Source: Rhodopirellula sp. SM50 (GTDB taxonomy: Bacteria; Planctomycetota; Planctomycetia; Pirellulales; Pirellulaceae). From it: a stretch of DNA of 64,000 nt. A program made the translations under genes and the position numbers. The notes beneath the pieces were generated by a model. It ran no database searches. It saw only the letters and a program-made list of their open reading frames with translations, and was not told the DNA's origin. This document shows, one piece after another, positions 17,501-26,955 of this stretch. The stretch is from assembly GCF_002289565.1 (NCBI RefSeq), contig NZ_NTFY01000065.1, positions 1-64,000 on the forward strand, written 5' to 3'. Every line of letters starts with the position of its first letter. The first letter of the stretch is position 1.

Positions 17501-19097
17501 CTATAGGCTCAGACGTATCAAGCGCTGAATTAAGCATTGCGTGCGATAGCTGCTCGACCTTGCATTGCTCAACGATTTCACAGACAAGAGTTCGCGCTTG
17601 CTCGGGCTCAGACCGATCCAGGAAAATTGGCAATATCTGCCCGCCGAGGCTCGGATGGTTAAGCTTCTTAAACGCAAAGCGGTAGGCCCAGCTGGGATCG
17701 TCGAATTCGCTTACTCGATATCCTTCGATTAGCCTTTGTACCAGCGTTTCTCTGACGTCGGTATCGAAATCTGATGAGTCTCCGCCTAGCATCACGAGAG
17801 GGTCGCCCTTGACGATTTCACTTCGAATCGAGTCTGAAGTCGTTGCCAGCCATGCTGCAACCTCTCGGAGCTGCGGCACAACCCTGCTAGACCGCAGAGG
17901 ATGAAATATCAGGCTCTTTCGTTGCGAGTCGTCGAGTGGCTGGCGTGAGATGTGACGCGCTGCCAGATACTCACGATAGGTTTCGTGTCGAAACGCGAAT
18001 TGATCTTGACCCCGCCCACAAAACAGTCCTGTATCGAGAGCCTCGCGAACTGCATCCTCAGTTACAAAGAGACCATCTGCGGCCTCTGGCTCGATTTCCC
18101 CCGCGAGGTCAGCCAACGACAAGTACGGGCCACCGGTGCGAGGAACTGCCGATGTGTCGACAATCGACTTGCCGCAAAAGGCCATGTAGGAGGCGATTCG
18201 TGCGGCAACAGAAAGTCGTTGACTTGGCGTGTGCACCCCGAAACGATGAGCCTCGCGGCGCGAAGTGCTTAGCTCCGTTACGAGGTGCTTGCACCCTTCC
18301 TCATAAAGGTCCCGCTTTGATATGGGAAGCGTTGCTTCCCTGCCATACAGAGTAAGTAAGAACCCAAGTGTGATCGGTGCCATGGCGAAAGCTTCAAGAT
18401 CTCGCTCACGGATTTGATCTAGAAAGTCCTCACCGTCCAAACCATGAAATTCTGCTGCAGTAACCACATCCTTCCGACGCAACGGCGCTAAATCCAGAAC
18501 GCGAATCTTCTCATCGTCATCCCAGATATCTTTGGCACTCTGCTCAAGGCTTTGCCCCCAATCCCGTGTGCGACACGCGATCCTGATCCTAAAGCGACCT
18601 GACAATGCTTGCCATTCTCGGATTTCTCGTGCCAGGATGGTGGTCAGCTGCGGAACATCGAGAATGCCCTCGTCCAAGCTATCGAGAAAAAGTGTATAGA
18701 TCCCCGTTCCTGCTTCCCAAGCTTGGACCTTTTCGCTACGAAAGACTTGCTCAATCAGAGCGGTTCCCGAATCGCAACCATTCAAATCAAAGAAAACGAC
18801 AAGATCTTCATCGCTCGCCCCCAATCTTGCTGCTTCCAAGGCCAAGCGAAATTCATGAGACTTTCCAATCCCGGGTTCACCCAACATGGCGATGAAATGA
18901 GCGTCGGCACAAACGTCGAGTGTGAGAACGTCAGGATTCAGGACGTTTCCATATTCAGTATCTGGATCACTCAGGAAACCGCGGTCACCGAGGTGGACTT
19001 TGCTGTTCGATGGATGCCAGAAACGCTTCCAATCGTAGGATGGCTTCTTCACTTTTTGCCTAGACCCGGTTTTTATGTGGGCTACTAACTCGTCCAT
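14592..19097 (-). CDS. STAND/NACHT-like ATPase with C-terminal PD-(D/E)XK nuclease
   Basis: A 1501-aa protein. Residues 73-80 are a Walker A motif (GEPGIGKS), 136-144 a Walker B LFLDSLDEG as in NACHT/STAND NTPases, and R-I-A-C-R-T-R-D-W near 176 fits sensor 1. A winged-helix-like region with FRHETYREYLAARH follows at ~365. The centre (~400-1300) reads as helical repeats of HEAT/TPR type. The C-terminus has FTDLYVTV (D1390) and TIVEVKG (E1412, K1414), a nuclease signature. The design matches antiviral STAND sensors, which recognise a phage component through their repeats and then unleash an effector nuclease. Residues ~1021-1110 are abnormally Arg/Ser-rich and may be out of frame. It lies 55 bp downstream of the NERD-helicase, probably in the same operon. 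Confidence 0.75.
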   Translation of the reverse strand: MDELVAHIKTGSRQKVKKPSYDWKRFWHPSNSKVHLGDRGFLSDPDTEYGNVLNPDVLTLDVCADAHFIAMLGEPGIGKSHEFRLALEAARLGASDEDLVVFFDLNGCDSGTALIEQVFRSEKVQAWEAGTGIYTLFLDSLDEGILDVPQLTTILAREIREWQALSGRFRIRIACRTRDWGQSLEQSAKDIWDDDEKIRVLDLAPLRRKDVVTAAEFHGLDGEDFLDQIRERDLEAFAMAPITLGFLLTLYGREATLPISKRDLYEEGCKHLVTELSTSRREAHRFGVHTPSQRLSVAARIASYMAFCGKSIVDTSAVPRTGGPYLSLADLAGEIEPEAADGLFVTEDAVREALDTGLFCGRGQDQFAFRHETYREYLAARHISRQPLDDSQRKSLIFHPLRSSRVVPQLREVAAWLATTSDSIRSEIVKGDPLVMLGGDSSDFDTDVRETLVQRLIEGYRVSEFDDPSWAYRFAFKKLNHPSLGGQILPIFLDRSEPEQARTLVCEIVEQCKVEQLSHAMLNSALDTSEPIDVRKAAAEAFVEIAPRPNQLLLLLKSSSHVTADLDDDLRGIALNALWPSRVISADALFTEFLTEPKRDAYGGQYANFLHGTLIKHLEKCDLPGAIEWVINHVDQMFDTHPFRYVIRDIVAKCVTALDDEEVRVGIAGLARIAVTKFHRQILSGDQLETISADARRALAEAALVPLDPFTREEKYIVQQLCLHLLRQDDTDWLINKVTLATAPDDEHRWAAILYRVYRQSDETNRDKLAELSAVNAAVADVFRGDFGFVAIKSVEADQMRAEHQAELRFRAKEGETTVRASRSTGSNRVDRIEENLALCEGGNSNRFLQILKDLRLGREMLADDGIFPDDPTTFPGWSVLSETQRERIVQAAVSFLEAWETARYRWVSGSLSYFPENFAYLALVLVTKEADADFRTLSDRVWAELAPVILCFDIPEVPGSETHSRAIRLTARLYEVAPNAVVETIKSIIDYRNRSDSRLSLTALGRIRNILDERLEQTLIDMLPRQFLFGSKGLHAGRRLSAIAQKQGMRRSRRVPCASQEPQLLADRCKRKSWHARNSDRPRQRYGSTKLVSSAINWRRPRNRPLRPWLVGQILEFLISAGRDRAVEVAHRISGLHWSNLGQACAASVALWFCSNDRGVGSLLPSLKVNKVARRRIVPTIASTFREPRGSVDSLSEETIAALFRIIVREYPYEDNDESSGARNLSDEYEVQQFRDRLLNRLCELGSSESCQQVTQLAQDFPQYEFLWGSVRRARRAHLNSSWEPMDIDALKTLLGSKNSRLVRSESELHDVIAESLSRLQSELSGEIPAARDLWDYDKRDKTWRPVNENDLSDYIARHLRRDLDALGIVSLREVQVRQRGEEGGEFTDLYVTVRIQLSRGEERQIKTIVEVKGCWNREVETAMQTQLLDRYMKNNSCFFGTYVVGWFLCGQWDPADNRYKDTRKRSTTDAREYFRQQANELTGDGFVVRSIVLDIPAFG

Positions 19098-19152
19098 GCA
19101 GTCGACAAACCGTTTCGCCCGTCATTGTTTTTCTTCGCCGTATTTCACTCGC

Positions 19153-20862
19153 TTACAGCACGTCTGGTTCAGCAGCCAGTATCACTAGTAGATGCTTTGC
19201 TCGTGAACAGCCGACATAGAAATCAGAAATTGAGAAGTACGGTGTTGATTCGGGGTTGGGCACGTCTGTCATGATGATGGCATCGGCCTCGAGCCCTTTG
19301 AATCGCCGGATGGTTGACAGCAAAACGCCCTTGTCGGCTCGCCATTCATTTGGATTTGTGCAGATCGGCGTCCTACCGATCTTGTCGATGTTCGCCAAGC
19401 AAGTCTTGCTCTTCTCAAATGGCGAGAGGATGGCAATCTGCGATGGCTTAAGCTTTCCCTTACCAAGCCAATCGGAAACGATCTTCTTGATCTCCTGAGA
19501 GCGGGACTCAGCTTTCGGAAGCCTTTTAATGACGCTCTCGACGCCTTCAGGAGCATCGGACCTGACCGCAATTTCGACGCCTCGAATTTTTCCACACGTC
19601 AATGCGATGTTGCGAGTGTTTCGGCAATTGGTTGGCAGGTCGAAAGGCTTGCCAAGATCCGGGATCGCCAGATCTTCATCGACATACAGATTCTGCGCCG
19701 GATCGAAAAATACGTAGAACGGGCCGTTTTCTCCCTCGCTGTTGATCATCTCCATGGCGATCCACCAGTCGGGATAGAAATCCTGACCCTCGTCAACAAC
19801 CACCGCATCAAATTTCTGCGGCACAATGTCTATCGCATTGAGGAATAGGTCCGGCGCAGTCGCCTTCCAGAACTCACCATTATCGTCCCATTTTGGGGCG
19901 AACGAGATCCTCGCTTTACGGCACCACTCCGCACAGAGCCCGTGGAACGTGTCCACCTTGATCAACCCTGCCAACTCAGTTGGTAGACTGCTCTCCAAGT
20001 ATTCGGCCAGCGGCTTGTTGTAGCAGACAAGCAACGTTTTCCTTCCTTGGCGAGCAAACTTCTGCGCCTGCGCACTCGCTAGCATCGTCTTGCCGGAACC
20101 TGCCACACCCTGAATCGCCGCTCGCTGATGAGCATCTAAGAAGTCCAGCAATCGGAGTTGATCTTCGGTTAGGCGATGAAGCCGATCTTCCTGCTCCTGT
20201 ACCTGTCGAAACAATACTGGCAACAACTGGAAAGCGGGTGAAAGTGCCAACTGAATCCCCGACATCTCCTGTTTGCTTAAGCTGACCGGTGCACTGCCTC
20301 GCTTCCATAGGCCCAAGAGCTTTGTGACACGTTGGCCAAGGTGTTCAAGATCGGGTGCCGAGAAAATCACGCTCGTGTCGGCACCGGGAGGGGCACTGCC
20401 GGTGTAGTCGCAATGGGGAAAAACAACTGCGTACCCATACGGACAAGGAATGTTACTCTGGCCTCGAAACGACTCTTTGCGGATTGCCTGTTCGAGTGCA
20501 TGAGTGTTCCGACGAGCTTGCTCGAAAGGATCTTTGATCTCGACGACCCGATGAGATTCCTGTCGAAACCAGCCGCGATTCCCGCTGTCATAGCGAATCT
20601 CACCACCTTTGACTTCGAGAATCAGAATACCGCCTTTCGGATGCACGATAACGAAATCGGCTTCGCCCTCACGCAAGGCAAGCTTGCCCTTCTTGATTGT
20701 GCCGTCAGCACGAACGATGTCATTCCTAGTTGCTTTCAGCCACGGGTAGCTGTGATAAATGATGCAGTCGTCCGGCAACTGAGCGACGAGGGCCATCGCC
20801 ACATCTCGTTCACCCACGTTCGAGATGTCTTTGGGATCGATTTTCGGAATCAGTCTCGCCAC
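19153..20862 (-). CDS. NERD-domain nuclease fused to UvrD/PIF1-like helicase
   Basis: A 569-aa protein. The N-terminus is a NERD domain: G-E-R-D at 17-20, E-A-D-F at 67-70 and ILEVKGGEI with E83/K85, a PD-(D/E)XK-type nuclease core. The second half is a superfamily 1 helicase/ATPase with Walker A GVAGSGKT (252-259), motif II DEGQDF (357-362), L-P-T-N-C-R-N-T-R (motif IV/V area) and a C-terminal YVGCSRAKH motif VI. NERD-helicases are common next to restriction and DISARM genes. The start is GTG at 20862, with GAGGGG seven bases upstream, 10 bp after the drmB stop. It stands where drmC would be expected after drmB. Confidence 0.85.
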   Translation of the reverse strand: MARLIPKIDPKDISNVGERDVAMALVAQLPDDCIIYHSYPWLKATRNDIVRADGTIKKGKLALREGEADFVIVHPKGGILILEVKGGEIRYDSGNRGWFRQESHRVVEIKDPFEQARRNTHALEQAIRKESFRGQSNIPCPYGYAVVFPHCDYTGSAPPGADTSVIFSAPDLEHLGQRVTKLLGLWKRGSAPVSLSKQEMSGIQLALSPAFQLLPVLFRQVQEQEDRLHRLTEDQLRLLDFLDAHQRAAIQGVAGSGKTMLASAQAQKFARQGRKTLLVCYNKPLAEYLESSLPTELAGLIKVDTFHGLCAEWCRKARISFAPKWDDNGEFWKATAPDLFLNAIDIVPQKFDAVVVDEGQDFYPDWWIAMEMINSEGENGPFYVFFDPAQNLYVDEDLAIPDLGKPFDLPTNCRNTRNIALTCGKIRGVEIAVRSDAPEGVESVIKRLPKAESRSQEIKKIVSDWLGKGKLKPSQIAILSPFEKSKTCLANIDKIGRTPICTNPNEWRADKGVLLSTIRRFKGLEADAIIMTDVPNPESTPYFSISDFYVGCSRAKHLLVILAAEPDVL

Positions 20863-20872
20863 GTCGTGCCCC

Positions 20873-23200
20873 TCATTGTTTTAGCACTGCCAGCGGTCGG
20901 AATTGCTCCCACTCGTCGGCCGACAACTTGAATTTCACCGGTGTTCCTTTTGCTCGAATGGTGACAAGCACACTGGCTTCGCCACTTGCCACATCAACCT
21001 GTCGCTGCCAAAGCAGCTTTCCGCAGGCCAGCTTCACGTTTTCATTGCCGTGGGCCATGGCATCATGCTTGACGATGACAACCGAGTTCTTCTTCGGTTG
21101 ATCATCATCGGCAGAAAGAAAACGAAACTCCGCCACCGGCGACGGCAAGCGAAACGCTTTCGCCAATTCCTTAGACAACTTGACCCTCGCTGTCGGCTCC
21201 TCCACCTTCGTGCTCAACAGGTCGAAGAACTCGATGTAATTGCCTTCGGGTTCTGTGTCGTCTGATGTTGCTTCTTCTTCAAGAGTTGGATCGTCGTGAC
21301 CACCGTCGTCCGAGTCGGACAACTCAAAGAATGCCAGTCCCGAAACATCCACCGTCTCCATCAGAACGCTTCGGTCCAGATACTTGTTGCCTCGCTCACA
21401 GGAAGTCTCTGGGGCAAACAGGCACGCATGGCAACTTGCTCCGTGCAGACTCGTGCCTTCCTTGCCTGCTTGATGTTCGGCGCAAAGCGGATCACTGGAA
21501 CACAGCCGCATCGAATCCAATGCTTGATTTAGATGACGTTCCAACACGACGGGCTCACCAAGTGACACGAGTCCGCCGAGTGTTCCCTCGCTGTCCGGTG
21601 CTGCCGTGTAAATCAGTACGCCTGCCATCTCCGGTTTACTGCTACCTGGATTCCGTGAGTAAATGCGTTCTCGAAGCGATGCAGCCGTGTATCCGCACTC
21701 CAACGACAGTTGCCGAATCAATGCGTGCGCAAACGAATGCAGCAGCACGAACCGGATTTGTGGATAAAACTCTTCATGTGGACCGGGTAGGCCACGAGCG
21801 TTTCGCCAGTCAATGTGAGCGGCCAGAAATTGCTCGTTTAACGCCGAAACCCGATCCGTCCAATCCAGCACTTTGTCTTCGTTGAACTGAAAGAAGATTC
21901 CCTCTCCACGAATTTCGTTCGCTGGCACCCATTTTGCTTTTCCACGAGAGATCGCCATGCGTTGTTCTTCAGGAAAGTCAGCCGGATTCTCGTAATCGCC
22001 GGGTGATTCAATCCGGGTAAACCCAATCAGGGATCGCACCTCTCGCAGTCTCTCGGCAAGGACGATCCGCTCAAAATATTTTGCGTATCGCTTGGGCGGT
22101 TTGACTTCACGAAGACGAAAGTCCTTCGTCCGTTGAGCATTCGCCGGATCAATGAAGACATTCCACTCTGGCGTCTTCAAATCTCGAACCTCTTCTTCAG
22201 CCTCCTCGGACTCCTCGGCCTCATCCTCATCACGCTTGTCTTGGATCGCTGCCCACAACTCTTGATCCGAGTACTCAATGAATTCACGAAGCAAATTCCG
22301 TCGTCGGTCCCTTACGATGTCACGTATTCCTTCAACATCATTAAGCTCGCTCCAATGATCGATGACCAACTGCTTCAGCAGATCAGCACTTTCTGGCACA
22401 GACAGTGCAGACAAAATCAACGGAAACCAAGAGTTTGACGCCCCCTGCAACATCGCGCGAACTTGAATCGGTTGCTGGTTCTCATCTTTGCACCCTCGTT
22501 CCTCGAAGTCGCGAAGGTGCGGCCTGCGCCCACGACAATCCGGCAGATCGTTTGTTTGCAGCCGGAACGCATCCGACATTGGGCGTGATATCTCGCACGT
22601 TTCACATCGGACATAGATATCCGCAGCCTCGCCGGACGGCCCCATCTCCAGCAGTTGCAGCTTATAAGAGCACTTTGTCGAACCACGGTGAACGAAATCG
22701 ACCCACGGAAAATCATCAAGATGCCCGTTCTTACAAGCCGTAATGAATCGGGCCGGAATGACGGTCGGTAGTCGCCCCGGTACCCGACAGTTCTCGTGAA
22801 CGTATCGAGTTCGGTCTGGACGGAACGGATCAGTCTTCAGGATGAACTGGTTACTCGCCAGCGGAGCCAAACGGCGGCACCGAGGACACACCATCCAGCG
22901 TGGAAACGGAGCAACCGGCACGCCAACAATGGACTGCTGCTCAAACGGATTCGACCGATCCGTGTCAGGAACCACTGGCGGCGAACGAAGCGACATCACC
23001 TGACCGCCCATTGCATCACGTACCGATGCCAACAGCCGTTCTTCATTGATCTCTTGATAGTCAGTCGATGGCCAGTCTTCGAGCCCCATGACCATCACCG
23101 ACAAGTGAGGCAAATCCACAATCGATCCAATGCCGAACGTGGTCAGGATTTGACTGGGACGAAGCTCGCCAACTCTAGGTCTTTCTCGACTTGTGTTCAT
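20873..23200 (-). CDS. drmB: DISARM protein DrmB (DUF1998)
   Basis: A 775-aa DUF1998 protein. Features seen: the N-terminal LRPSQILTTFGIGSIVDLP signature, a C-P-R-C zinc-ribbon half at 105-108 with a partner H-E-N-C at ~136, FITACKNGHLDDFPW at ~152, and the terminal cysteine cluster CHACLFAPETSCERGNKYL near 620. These are hallmark DrmB segments. In described DISARM systems DrmB forms a complex with the helicase DrmA and stimulates its DNA-dependent activity. An acidic insertion at ~325-345 and another at ~655-690 look like linkers. The start ATG overlaps the drmA stop (ATGA), so the two are translationally coupled, consistent with an equimolar complex. Confidence 0.93.
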   Translation of the reverse strand: MNTSRERPRVGELRPSQILTTFGIGSIVDLPHLSVMVMGLEDWPSTDYQEINEERLLASVRDAMGGQVMSLRSPPVVPDTDRSNPFEQQSIVGVPVAPFPRWMVCPRCRRLAPLASNQFILKTDPFRPDRTRYVHENCRVPGRLPTVIPARFITACKNGHLDDFPWVDFVHRGSTKCSYKLQLLEMGPSGEAADIYVRCETCEISRPMSDAFRLQTNDLPDCRGRRPHLRDFEERGCKDENQQPIQVRAMLQGASNSWFPLILSALSVPESADLLKQLVIDHWSELNDVEGIRDIVRDRRRNLLREFIEYSDQELWAAIQDKRDEDEAEESEEAEEEVRDLKTPEWNVFIDPANAQRTKDFRLREVKPPKRYAKYFERIVLAERLREVRSLIGFTRIESPGDYENPADFPEEQRMAISRGKAKWVPANEIRGEGIFFQFNEDKVLDWTDRVSALNEQFLAAHIDWRNARGLPGPHEEFYPQIRFVLLHSFAHALIRQLSLECGYTAASLRERIYSRNPGSSKPEMAGVLIYTAAPDSEGTLGGLVSLGEPVVLERHLNQALDSMRLCSSDPLCAEHQAGKEGTSLHGASCHACLFAPETSCERGNKYLDRSVLMETVDVSGLAFFELSDSDDGGHDDPTLEEEATSDDTEPEGNYIEFFDLLSTKVEEPTARVKLSKELAKAFRLPSPVAEFRFLSADDDQPKKNSVVIVKHDAMAHGNENVKLACGKLLWQRQVDVASGEASVLVTIRAKGTPVKFKLSADEWEQFRPLAVLKQ

Positions 23201-26200
23201 TCGTCATCGCTTCCTTCGCCATCGGACTCGTTACCCGAGTCTTCGTCCGACGCTTCGGCGTTGAACTCAACATCGTCGAGGTTGTGATCATTCATGACGA
23301 GAAACGAAGTCGGTTCAACGTCCCGCAGTGAATTGAGACACGTGAATTCGTCCCAAGTTTCAATTCCGGGCTTCTGAAGCAATCCAATCGTTTCGCTGTC
23401 CTTCTTGCTCTCGTAGCCCAGCCGACTGCCGCCTGTCAGGTTCAATGCTCGATTCTTCCAGTATTTCACCTTCTCGTTCAGGTCTGCTTCGACCCGATCT
23501 GCGGTAGCATCGTCTCCGACAATTCTTGCTCTTTCGATGATCCACTTCACCGCCTCCTGCACAATCGGATCACCGGACTCAGTTGCCATTCGCATTGCCG
23601 TTTCATTCTTGTTGAAGTCAAAGCCTTGAAGCCGAAGCAACGAAACGAGCAAAGCCGACAACCCACGGTAGGTTGATCCCTCTGAAAATGGAGTGACCGA
23701 TAACGCCTCGACGTGCTGATAGAACGTGGCGTGATACTGCTCGAAAGTTTCGTAGTGGCTCAGGTCACGGGGCCGAGCCCAATTGAACACCGTCACCACG
23801 AGACCAGGATGCCGACGACCGATGCGACTGGTTGCCTGAATATATTCAGAGGTCGTTTTGGGCTGGCCACTACATACCATCAGTCCAAGGCGAGGGACAT
23901 CGACCCCAACGGAGATCATATTGGTCGCTAACAACACATCCAGTGGTCGAGGTTTGAGATCGTTTGGTCGCCTGCCGGTCCTACCTGCTTCCTTGCGTTT
24001 CTCTTCCATTACCGGGTCGAAAACATTTTCCAGTCGGTCGAGCGTTTCTGGAATTGCGGTCGACCCCAGCCGAGAAGTCAACTCCTTTACCGAGTCAGGA
24101 GAATAAATGATTCGCTTAGCCAGTCCACGATCCGCCATCTTGCCCAACCGTGTCCGCACGTCGTCATCGACCAATCGTCGCATCCCACCAAGTTCGCGCA
24201 GGCTGTTGAAGTAACCGACGAGGGTCATCCATGGATCTGCGGCTTCACCGTGATTGACGAAGTGAACCTGAGCGCTCGCGAGAAAGGCAACGTAAGTTCG
24301 GATTAACGCCAGTTTTAAACGCCTGCCGGGAGCACAGATGCCGATGTATTTTCGCCCCGGCGTTTTCTCTGTCGAAGGACGTTGCAAAGAAAAGAAATTG
24401 TCCTTCACATCAAGGCCGTTGGGCGGAAACACATTGGTATCCCGCATAAACAATGCGTGAACCTGTTCCTTCGCTTGCCGGATCGTCGCCGTCGAAGCGA
24501 TCAGCTTTGGGCGAACCACCTTCCCATTCACATTCCATGAGCACAGTCGGTCGATGGCCGTCTCATACAGACCGACCAGTGTTCCCAGTGGCCCGCTGAT
24601 CAAATGCAATTCGTCTTGAATGATCAGGTCTGGTGGTCGCAGAGAATTGGCAGGGATTGACTTTGCCGGTCCAAATCTGCCATCACGTGTCGCCGGATGT
24701 CGACTCGCATCTTCGATCTCCGGGCTACGGTACCCATGTCGTTCGCAAATTCCATCGACCTGGCCGAACAGCATCTGCGTTTCACCCTTCCACGGCATCT
24801 GGGCAAACTTATCGACCGTGGCGATCAGCAGCGAGGGCAGCTTGCGGTAGATCTCCTCATCGACAACGAGGATTGGAATGCCCTCGTCATCATGTTTCTG
24901 TGATTGCCTGCGGCTGAAGACACATTGTCCAAATTTGTCGCCGCAGTACACAAAGGTGCGCCCACGGCCTCTCTTTTCAGTTTCGATCTGATAGAACCGA
25001 GTCGTGAAGTCAATCTTGGATCCGCACCAAGGGCAATTTGTCAATTGGTGTGGAGAACCACTGCCTCCAATGCCCCCTTGCCGTCGTCCGCCACCGGATC
25101 CGACTGCGAGCTTCAGCACTTCCTCTGCATGAGTCGTTCGATTGGGGGTTGAGGAAGCACCTACCCAGAGTCCAACCCGAAACGGCGTCTTGCCCCATCG
25201 TAGATCGTTCTTCGATTCTGCCTCACGCCGAATGATCTCGCAGGCGCAGATCAAGGCCGTCGCACGTTGAAACTGTTGCAGCGTCAGCAGCCGAAGCGTA
25301 TATCGCATCAGAACGGCAACACCGTTTTCGCCACATCGCCCTTCGACCGTCCCCTGCAAACGGCGAATACCAAGCGTGAATGCAGTCAGGCCAAGGTAGG
25401 CTTCCGTCTTTCCACCACCGGTGGGAAACCAAAGCAGATCAGCAAGTGCTTCTTCGCTGTCGCTGCGATCCGAGTGATTCAGTTGAGCTACGCCGGAAAG
25501 ATTCAGCAGAATGAAAGCTAACTGAAACGGATACCACGAGCGATTCACCGGGATATCGACATCGTTGTAGTCGATGTCTTTGCCACGCCGGACGCTCTCA
25601 GAGAAGATCGACCGAGTGCGTTGCAACCACATGGCATGGTTCATGAATTGAAAGGCTTCACAGACTTGCGAGTCTGATTCGACCAGATCGATACCTTCTC
25701 TGATCCGCTGGAGCGTTCGTTCGCACGACGCAATTGACTCCTTGGCAACGTCTTGGTATTCCGACAATCCCTCAGCCGGATCGCTGATTTTCTGTTTTTC
25801 GAGCTTGATCCATTCCTCGTAAGCCACCACCAACGGCTTTAGCATCTTGCGGAGCCCGGTTTGATTCGCCTCGAACAACTCCTTCATGTCCAACACAAGT
25901 CCATCCAACTTGGCGAAAGCCGGGTTCTGGTTGGCGTCATCTACGGTTGGCGGTGTGGTCTTGGGAACTTCGTAGCTGGGAACGGCCCGAGATGAAATGC
26001 GGATCGCTCGATTGGTGTCGTGCGGATCAACATCGGCGTGCACGGCCACTCCATGACCAACAGCAAACTCCACGTGCCGACGATACAACATCGACAACAT
26101 GTCGTTTTCACGTTTGAACGCCTCGTCGGTGCCGGGCAAGTCGATTCGGCTGAGCCGCTTGTGGAATTTCGCCGATCCATCCGGCGATTGAACTTCCATT

Positions 26201-26955
26201 TCGCATTGGAACATCCAGAAGCGTTCACGGCTCGGAGTCTTGGGCGGCGGATCAGTTCCTCCGTTTACGAAGAAGACGGTGACACTCCAGTGATCTGTAC
26301 GACGGCGAATCAGACCTCGGACTTCTGCATCCTGAAACGCAGCATCCACCGTGATCGGCCCGAACGAACCTTCCTTCAGTTCAATTTCATGGGGTTCGCC
26401 GCCACCGGGAAACCGCTTCCAGATTCTCTTCGGCTTACCAGTTTTGGTCTGCGCTCCCTGCTCGCTCGGTGCCCGGTCGTACCATCCAAACTTTGGAGTC
26501 ACCTGAAACGATTTCGCTTCCAGTTCGACGCAGAACGACATTCCAATCGATGATGGAAAGATCGCCTTCGATTGCGGAGCCGACCGTTCCGTTGGTCCGT
26601 CATCACCACTGGCACTGCCTCGACCAACACCTTCGATTCCTAGCTCGTCACCGGGAGGGAAGTCGCCGGGTTCGGTGGCAAGCTCTTCGTCATCTTCGTC
26701 GTAACCTTCTCGTTCTTCGTTGACGACACTCCATTCGCCGCTGCCCATCTTCCATTCTTCGGACTTCTTACCCGGTGCAAGGATGCCCACGAGGTAGCGA
26801 TCACGAATGCGCTCATCGACCTCTTCGTCGGGTCCACCGACAGGTCCAAGCAATTCCTTGATCGCCATTTCTTCAAGCAAATCACGCAGCTTGAGCGGGG
26901 GTGGAATCTCTTCTCTCAGTTTCTCGCTCAATGCGTGTTCTTTGTTGTCCGTCAC
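23197..26955 (-). CDS. drmA: DISARM helicase DrmA
   Basis: A 1252-aa superfamily 2 helicase. Opening residues EMAIKELLGPVGGPDEEVDE and RDRYLVGILAPG are typical of DrmA. Walker A is PTGGGKTE at 511-518, motif II is DELH at 781-784, the zinc pair is C-P-W-C (641-644) with C-G-D-K-F-G-Q-C (671-678), and the C-terminal helicase motif QATSRIGRRHPG lies near 1080. In DISARM, DrmA with DrmB loads on DNA with 5' ends and is thought to be held inactive by a trigger loop until foreign DNA binds. The start is GTG at 26955, overlapping the stop of the HEPN-like gene (GTGA). The acidic tail (last ~20 residues) is unusual but common in planctomycetes. Confidence 0.95.
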   Translation of the reverse strand: MTDNKEHALSEKLREEIPPPLKLRDLLEEMAIKELLGPVGGPDEEVDERIRDRYLVGILAPGKKSEEWKMGSGEWSVVNEEREGYDEDDEELATEPGDFPPGDELGIEGVGRGSASGDDGPTERSAPQSKAIFPSSIGMSFCVELEAKSFQVTPKFGWYDRAPSEQGAQTKTGKPKRIWKRFPGGGEPHEIELKEGSFGPITVDAAFQDAEVRGLIRRRTDHWSVTVFFVNGGTDPPPKTPSRERFWMFQCEMEVQSPDGSAKFHKRLSRIDLPGTDEAFKRENDMLSMLYRRHVEFAVGHGVAVHADVDPHDTNRAIRISSRAVPSYEVPKTTPPTVDDANQNPAFAKLDGLVLDMKELFEANQTGLRKMLKPLVVAYEEWIKLEKQKISDPAEGLSEYQDVAKESIASCERTLQRIREGIDLVESDSQVCEAFQFMNHAMWLQRTRSIFSESVRRGKDIDYNDVDIPVNRSWYPFQLAFILLNLSGVAQLNHSDRSDSEEALADLLWFPTGGGKTEAYLGLTAFTLGIRRLQGTVEGRCGENGVAVLMRYTLRLLTLQQFQRATALICACEIIRREAESKNDLRWGKTPFRVGLWVGASSTPNRTTHAEEVLKLAVGSGGGRRQGGIGGSGSPHQLTNCPWCGSKIDFTTRFYQIETEKRGRGRTFVYCGDKFGQCVFSRRQSQKHDDEGIPILVVDEEIYRKLPSLLIATVDKFAQMPWKGETQMLFGQVDGICERHGYRSPEIEDASRHPATRDGRFGPAKSIPANSLRPPDLIIQDELHLISGPLGTLVGLYETAIDRLCSWNVNGKVVRPKLIASTATIRQAKEQVHALFMRDTNVFPPNGLDVKDNFFSLQRPSTEKTPGRKYIGICAPGRRLKLALIRTYVAFLASAQVHFVNHGEAADPWMTLVGYFNSLRELGGMRRLVDDDVRTRLGKMADRGLAKRIIYSPDSVKELTSRLGSTAIPETLDRLENVFDPVMEEKRKEAGRTGRRPNDLKPRPLDVLLATNMISVGVDVPRLGLMVCSGQPKTTSEYIQATSRIGRRHPGLVVTVFNWARPRDLSHYETFEQYHATFYQHVEALSVTPFSEGSTYRGLSALLVSLLRLQGFDFNKNETAMRMATESGDPIVQEAVKWIIERARIVGDDATADRVEADLNEKVKYWKNRALNLTGGSRLGYESKKDSETIGLLQKPGIETWDEFTCLNSLRDVEPTSFLVMNDHNLDDVEFNAEASDEDSGNESDGEGSDDE

